This document shows, piece by piece, positions 60,691-64,000 of a stretch of 64,000 nucleotides of DNA. Both the position numbers and the translations under genes were made by a program. Origin of the DNA: an uncultured Olsenella sp. (lineage in GTDB: Bacteria; Actinomycetota; Coriobacteriia; Coriobacteriales; Atopobiaceae). Below the pieces are notes generated by a model. It had not been told where the DNA came from. It did no database searches and saw only the letters and a list, made by a program, of their open reading frames with translations. The DNA lies in the NCBI GenBank assembly GCA_900314535.1, contig OMVT01000006.1, forward strand, positions 62,001-126,000, written 5' to 3'. How positions within the stretch are numbered: position 1 is the first letter of the stretch; each line of letters begins with the position of its first letter.

Positions 60691-61083
60691 CTAGACCCTC
60701 TTCTGGCTTTCGATGTACTGCTTCACGATGGAAAGCGGCGCGCCGCCGACGGTGGAGACGAAATAGCTGTTCGTCCACAGCGACGGTATGCGCTTCTTGA
60801 GCCAAGGGAACTCCTCGCGAAGGTCGTGGCTCGTCCTGCCCTTGATGCGCTTGACGGCCTTGTGGATCCCCAGCTGCGGGTCGACCTCCAGGAGCATGTG
60901 CACGTGGTCGGGCATGACCTCCATCTCGATTATCTCGAAGCGCATCTCGTCGGCAACCTGCCGGGCGATCTCCTTGAAGCGCTCGTCCACGCCGTCCACG
61001 AGCACGCGCCTGCGGTACTTCGGGCAGAAGACCACGTGGTACTTGCAGCTGTAGACGACGTTTCTGTTGCTCTTGTACTCCAT
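60691..61083 (-). CDS. tnpA: TnpA Y1 transposase of the IS605-type element
   Basis: HUH-family single-strand transposase acting as a dimer on the hairpin ends of the element. 130 residues from ATG 61083, exactly the family size. HUH motif His60-Val-His62 in MPDHVHMLLEV, nucleophile Tyr123 in IVKQYIESQ, and the conserved YHVVFCPKYRR near the start. There is no Shine-Dalgarno, and a TATACT -10 (61090-61095) ends only 6 bases before the ATG, so the mRNA may be leaderless. A longer frame to 61116 exists but is not supported. Confidence 0.94.
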   Translation of the reverse strand: MEYKSNRNVVYSCKYHVVFCPKYRRRVLVDGVDERFKEIARQVADEMRFEIIEMEVMPDHVHMLLEVDPQLGIHKAVKRIKGRTSHDLREEFPWLKKRIPSLWTNSYFVSTVGGAPLSIVKQYIESQKRV

Positions 61084-61089
61084 GAGCAG

Positions 61090-61095
61090 AGTATA
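61090..61095 (-). promoter_or_regulatory. -10 element directly upstream of tnpA
   Basis: TATACT on the minus strand, 6 bases from the tnpA ATG. TTGTTA lies 15 bases further upstream, a short spacer. Confidence 0.5.
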
Positions 61096-61226
61096 CCACG
61101 TGCAGCTGTCTAACAATCCGGCTTCGCCGGACGCGCCTTATATCCCCACGGTTCAAACCAGGGGCTTTACGACGTGATTTGGTAAGCTAATGTGAGAAAT
61201 CTGCAAGAGACAAGCGAGGGAAAGCC

Positions 61227-62213
61227 ATGGACGATACGCCAGATACCGAGGATGAGGTGCGCCTGAACACGAAGGATGAGGCAGCCAGGCGCGTCGCGTC
61301 GCTCGCGCTCGAGCTCATCAATGCCCGACGTCCCCTCGAGGCTGCCTATATCAATGCACATATATATCCAGACCTTGACCGGAACTCCTTCTTCAGGGCC
61401 TTGGGGCGTGACTGCGAGAGGCTCGCTGCCTGCGGCATGCATGTCGTGAAATCCACGCAGAATGACGAGCAGCTCTACCAGATCGACGAGAAGAACTCCT
61501 TCATAGGAGATGCGAAGCTCACCCAGCAGGAGGCACTCGAGCTCCAGGTGCTGCTCTCCCCGCAGGTCGCAAACCCCGCCTTTCCGCTTGCAGACGAGCT
61601 CGGGATGGCGCTCCTGAAGATTGACCGTTCCTTCGCAGAGCAGCCGCTCGTGAGCACAAGGCGTCCCAAGAAGGGTCCTGACCGCACGCTCCAGACGCTC
61701 CGCGATGCCTATGGGCAGCACCTGCTTGTCGAGGTAGGCTACTGCGATGCGGCAGGGGTGAAGAGCACGAAGATTCTCGCTCCCTATGGCTTCTACAGCT
61801 TCCGCGATACGCTCTACTGCGTCTGTGCAGAAGAGAAAGGCAGCAAGCTCGAGGAACCCAGGACCTACCGGATCGACCGCATGGAAAAGCCGAAGATCCT
61901 CTCCGGCAGAAGCTATACGGTGCCGGACAGCTTCGAGATCGATGACTACCGGGCGCTCCCCTTCCAGATGGGACCAACGGTCGGAACGGCAGTCTTTGCT
62001 GCTCAGCATCCACAGCCAGACCTCGTCTCCCTCATGAAGGCGCATGGCACGCTCGAGGAAGAGGAGGATGGGAGCTCCATCTGGCAGGTCCCCGCCAGCT
62101 CCTGGGAAGCAGCAGCATCCTGGGGCATAGCGCAGGGACTCATCCCCCAGAAGCCAGAAGAGCTGATCTCTGCTGCGAAAGCCTGCCTTGAAGGAGCGAT
62201 TGCCCATGCCTAG
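61227..62213 (+). CDS. WYL-domain transcription regulator (PafB-like)
   Basis: DNA-binding regulator with a ligand-sensing WYL domain. 328 residues. N-terminal winged-helix region (about 18-85; residues RNSFFRALGRDCERLAACG); WYL domain from about 160-235 with VEVGYCD, KILAPYGFYSFRDTLYCVC and TYRIDRMEK, in which the W-Y-L core is partly replaced by F-Y-L. GAGGGAAAG precedes the ATG. It pairs with the next gene in the manner of actinobacterial pafB-pafC, which activates a DNA-damage response; there is no proteasome gene in the window. The transposon ends 46 bp upstream. Confidence 0.85.
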   Translation: MDDTPDTEDEVRLNTKDEAARRVASLALELINARRPLEAAYINAHIYPDLDRNSFFRALGRDCERLAACGMHVVKSTQNDEQLYQIDEKNSFIGDAKLTQQEALELQVLLSPQVANPAFPLADELGMALLKIDRSFAEQPLVSTRRPKKGPDRTLQTLRDAYGQHLLVEVGYCDAAGVKSTKILAPYGFYSFRDTLYCVCAEEKGSKLEEPRTYRIDRMEKPKILSGRSYTVPDSFEIDDYRALPFQMGPTVGTAVFAAQHPQPDLVSLMKAHGTLEEEEDGSSIWQVPASSWEAAASWGIAQGLIPQKPEELISAAKACLEGAIAHA

Positions 62214-63132
62214 CGGACGTACAAGCAACATCCAGGAGATACGCGAGCTCGTCGCACTTGCAGGAGCCCTCACCCAGGCAGGCGACACGATCACCGCCGA
62301 TGCGATAGCGGCGCGCATGGGCATATCGCACGCAGAGGCCGAGCATTACCTCAAGCTGCTGCTCACGGCAGGAGATGCAGAAGGAACCTATCTCTCCCTC
62401 TGCATTCCGGATGATGAAAGCGAAGTCACGCTCGCCTTCGATGGCGGCATCAAGGGAAGGCCGCTCCGCCTCACGCTTGCAGAGACCCATGCAGTGCTTG
62501 CAGCGCTCAATGCCTGCGGCGTGCCGGAAGACGATGAGCTGCGCCAGAAGATTGCCACAGGCTTCGGCCGTGCCAATGTCACGCCTGCCACGATCGAGCG
62601 CCAGCTCGAGCCCCTTGCCTCGCCGGAGGAGCACGACGTCCTCACCTCCATCTCGGAGGCCATGATCCAAGGCAAGGCGCTCTCCTTCCTCTATCAGGGG
62701 ACGAAGGATGATGCACCAAGACACCGTCATGCCCTTCCCCAGGAGCTCTCCCAGAAGGATGACGCCTGGTATCTCGACGCCTTCGATCTCGACAGGCAGG
62801 AAGAGCGCTGCTTCAAGATCGAGCGCATGGATGAAGCGGAGCCTGAAGAGGTGCCCGAGAATCTTGTCAGCGCCCCTGCCAAGACAGAGGCAGAGCCAGC
62901 ACGCATGGTGAAGCTCACCTTCCTGGATGAGCGCTACCTTTCGCTTTTCGCCTGGCCAGGGCTCAAGATCTCGAAGAATGCCAAGCCTGTGCAGGGACGC
63001 ATCCCCTACTTCGGCACCATGTGGCTTCCGCGCCAGCTTGCAGGATGCGCCGGCAAGGTCGTCTGCCAGGACGAAGATGTCGCAGAGAAGATGCACAGCT
63101 ATGCAGAAGGGCTCCTTCACCAGCTTTCCTAG
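62206..63132 (+). CDS. WYL-domain transcription regulator (PafC-like)
   Basis: 308 residues from ATG 62206, overlapping the previous stop by 8 bases; AAGGAG sits 9 bases upstream. N-terminal helix-turn-helix (about 10-70, TADAIAARMGISHAEAEHYL), middle domain, then a WYL-like domain (about 150-225, ALSFLYQGTKDD, WYLDAFDLDRQEERCFKIERM). The WYL tripeptide is intact in DAWYLDAF. It probably forms a heteromer with its upstream neighbour, as PafB and PafC do. The end of the gene overlaps a large hairpin. Confidence 0.83.
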   Translation: MPSGRTSNIQEIRELVALAGALTQAGDTITADAIAARMGISHAEAEHYLKLLLTAGDAEGTYLSLCIPDDESEVTLAFDGGIKGRPLRLTLAETHAVLAALNACGVPEDDELRQKIATGFGRANVTPATIERQLEPLASPEEHDVLTSISEAMIQGKALSFLYQGTKDDAPRHRHALPQELSQKDDAWYLDAFDLDRQEERCFKIERMDEAEPEEVPENLVSAPAKTEAEPARMVKLTFLDERYLSLFAWPGLKISKNAKPVQGRIPYFGTMWLPRQLAGCAGKVVCQDEDVAEKMHSYAEGLLHQLS

Positions 63133-63150
63133 CTGGGGAAGAGCCCTTCT
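63105..63150 (+). terminator. Hairpin overlapping the end of the WYL pair
   Basis: Long stem (AGAAGGGCTC-CTTC-CCAGC with GCTGG-GAAGAGCCCTTCT) that includes the stop codon of the second regulator, followed by TTCTTCTT. It also lies downstream of the convergent helicase gene. Confidence 0.7.
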
Positions 63151-63175
63151 GGCTTCTTCTTATATATATGTAGGG

Positions 63176-64000
63176 CTACTGCTTCTCGTGCGAGGAGCGC
63201 CACATTTCGAGATAGCGGCCGATATGTTCGCACTCGAGCTGCGTCCGTGTCTTCGAAGGCATGGAGTTAATGAAGTCGCGGCCATAGCGCTTCTGCACGA
63301 GACGCGAGTCGCAGAGCACAAGCACGCCCGTATCTGTCGAGGTACGGATCAGGCGTCCTGCTGCCTGCTTCACGGCAAGCACGGCCTCGGGCAGCTGGTA
63401 GCGCCACCAGGCACGCTGCTCGCGCACCTCCCGCTCCTGGACCAGCGGATCCTGCGGGCTTGCAAACGGCAGCTTCGGCACGACAACGCAGCGCAGCGTA
63501 TCGCCTGCAGCATCGAAGCCTTCCCAGAAGCTCTTGAGCGCAAAGAGCGAGAGCGACTTCTCGCTGATGAAGCGCTCACGGAGCTGGCGGGGAGATGACC
63601 TCTTCTCCTGGCACACAAGATCGAGCCCGATCTCCGCAAGACGGGGCTGGAGGCCTTCGAAGACCTTCTCCATCTCGCGGCGGTTCGTGAAGAGCGTCAA
63701 GACCGAGCCGTCCATCGCCTTGTGGATATCGAAGAGCACATCCTCGAGCGCCGGGAGATAGCCTGGATTGGACGGCTGCGGCAGGTCCTTTGCCACGACG
63801 ACTGCCATATTGCTGTCGTAGTCGAAGCTCGACGAGAGCTGCACATCGCGGTAGGCAGACTCAGGAAGCCGGTCGAAGCCGACAGCATGGTTGAAGTGGG
63901 CAAAGCTCTTCCCCACTGCAATCGTCGCCGACGTGAAGACGGCGCTCATCGTATCCGGCAGCCAGTTTTTGGAGAGGTCCTGGCCGATATCGATCTTCTC
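63176..64000 (-). CDS. DinG-like ATP-dependent helicase, C-terminal part (5' end outside window)
   Basis: XPD/DinG-family superfamily 2 helicase acting on DNA repair intermediates. 274 C-terminal residues are visible; the frame remains open through base 64000. Motifs: FTSATI (motif III-like), LTLFTNRREME (start of helicase domain 2), LFALKSFWEGFDAAGD (motif V region) and QAAGRLIRTSTDTGVLVLCDSR (motif VI with the arginine finger). The N-terminal Walker boxes and any Fe-S cysteines lie beyond the window, so DinG and related helicases cannot be fully separated. It converges with the PafBC-like pair, which fits a DNA-damage theme. Confidence 0.9.
   Translation of the reverse strand, partial: EKIDIGQDLSKNWLPDTMSAVFTSATIAVGKSFAHFNHAVGFDRLPESAYRDVQLSSSFDYDSNMAVVVAKDLPQPSNPGYLPALEDVLFDIHKAMDGSVLTLFTNRREMEKVFEGLQPRLAEIGLDLVCQEKRSSPRQLRERFISEKSLSLFALKSFWEGFDAAGDTLRCVVVPKLPFASPQDPLVQEREVREQRAWWRYQLPEAVLAVKQAAGRLIRTSTDTGVLVLCDSRLVQKRYGRDFINSMPSKTRTQLECEHIGRYLEMWRSSHEKQ

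Larger units (their letters stand above)
59421..61181 (-). mobile_element. IS200/IS605-family element, IS608-like, with tnpA and tnpB
   Basis: 1761 bp. Left end (high coordinates): flanking TTAC at 61182-61185 (minus strand), then AAAG (61165-61168) at the foot of a hairpin CCCCTGGTT...AACCGTGGGG (61144-61164). Right end: GAAT (59450-59453) at the foot of a hairpin CTCCCGGAT...ATCCGTGGGGAG (59427-59449), then TGTCAA ending at 59421. The tetranucleotides TTAC and TCAA, and the guides AAAG and GAAT, are those of the IS608 single-strand transposition model. No target duplication is expected. Both genes look intact, so the element may be active. It lies between the M28-like gene and the WYL pair without breaking either. 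Confidence 0.85.

Overview
The window is about 62-63% GC, gene-dense, and looks like a chromosome segment from a Coriobacteriia actinobacterium, probably Olsenella/Atopobium-like (Atopobiaceae). That placement rests on gene content: an fhaA-fhaB-pstP-rodA/pbpA-pknB block, TSCPD and thioester/VaFE surface proteins, PafB/PafC-like WYL regulators, and GntR and formate/nitrite families typical of anaerobic gut or oral actinobacteria. It is an inference from families, not a measured phylogeny. Both edges cut genes: purF on the left and a DinG-like helicase on the right.

Layout. (1) 1-16.1 kb, all minus strand. Ribosomal/replication block rpsF-ssb-rpsR-DUF2232-rplI ending at a strong terminator; then dnaB, purA, purD, a Nudix hydrolase, an ABC exporter, a Ser/Thr-tailed membrane protein, purE and yqeY; then a class B sortase just upstream of purF. 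(2) 16.2-27.2 kb, mixed. Three tRNA-Ser genes, a TRIC-family membrane protein, typA, an operon of an unknown protein plus two GntR/UTRA regulators, gluQ, a formate/nitrite transporter, tRNA-Arg(ACG), serS, a small membrane protein and tRNA-Leu. (3) 27.3-37.05 kb, plus strand. A cell-wall growth and phospho-signalling block: a kinase with a multi-span membrane tail, two FHA proteins, a PP2C phosphatase, one polypeptide joining a SEDS glycosyltransferase to a class B penicillin-binding protein, and a PASTA kinase. (4) 37.1-50.9 kb, mostly minus strand. tRNA-Arg(CCT) with a decayed look-alike beside it, purC, a two-component system, a Tat lipoprotein, a TSCPD protein, purB, argH, argG, a DUF4012-like protein, tRNA-Lys, an M29 aminopeptidase and tRNA-Gly. 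(5) 51-64 kb. A 1005-residue thioester/Cna-B/VaFE surface protein, a 1626-residue M28-like peptidase interrupted by about 1200 acidic residues, an IS608-type IS200/IS605 element (tnpA+tnpB), a WYL regulator pair and the DinG-like helicase.

How the genes work together. Five purine genes (purF, purE, purD, purA, purC) plus purB are spread over three minus-strand groups. The kinase/FHA/phosphatase/SEDS-PBP/PASTA-kinase block fits a peptidoglycan-sensing circuit controlling lateral or septal wall synthesis. argG and argH give the last two steps of arginine synthesis. argG carries what looks like a ribosome-mediated attenuator: a short ORF with 7 arginine codons in 28, followed by competing hairpins and an intrinsic terminator. 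This is the most attractive candidate for an undescribed system here.

The second notable item is the transposon. Its ends can be read almost base by base on the IS608 model (TTAC and TCAA cleavage tetranucleotides, with AAAG and GAAT guides at the feet of the end hairpins), and its TnpB keeps all RuvC residues. Other unusual items are the SEDS-PBP fusion, the split peptidase and a perfect 18-bp palindrome upstream of serS.
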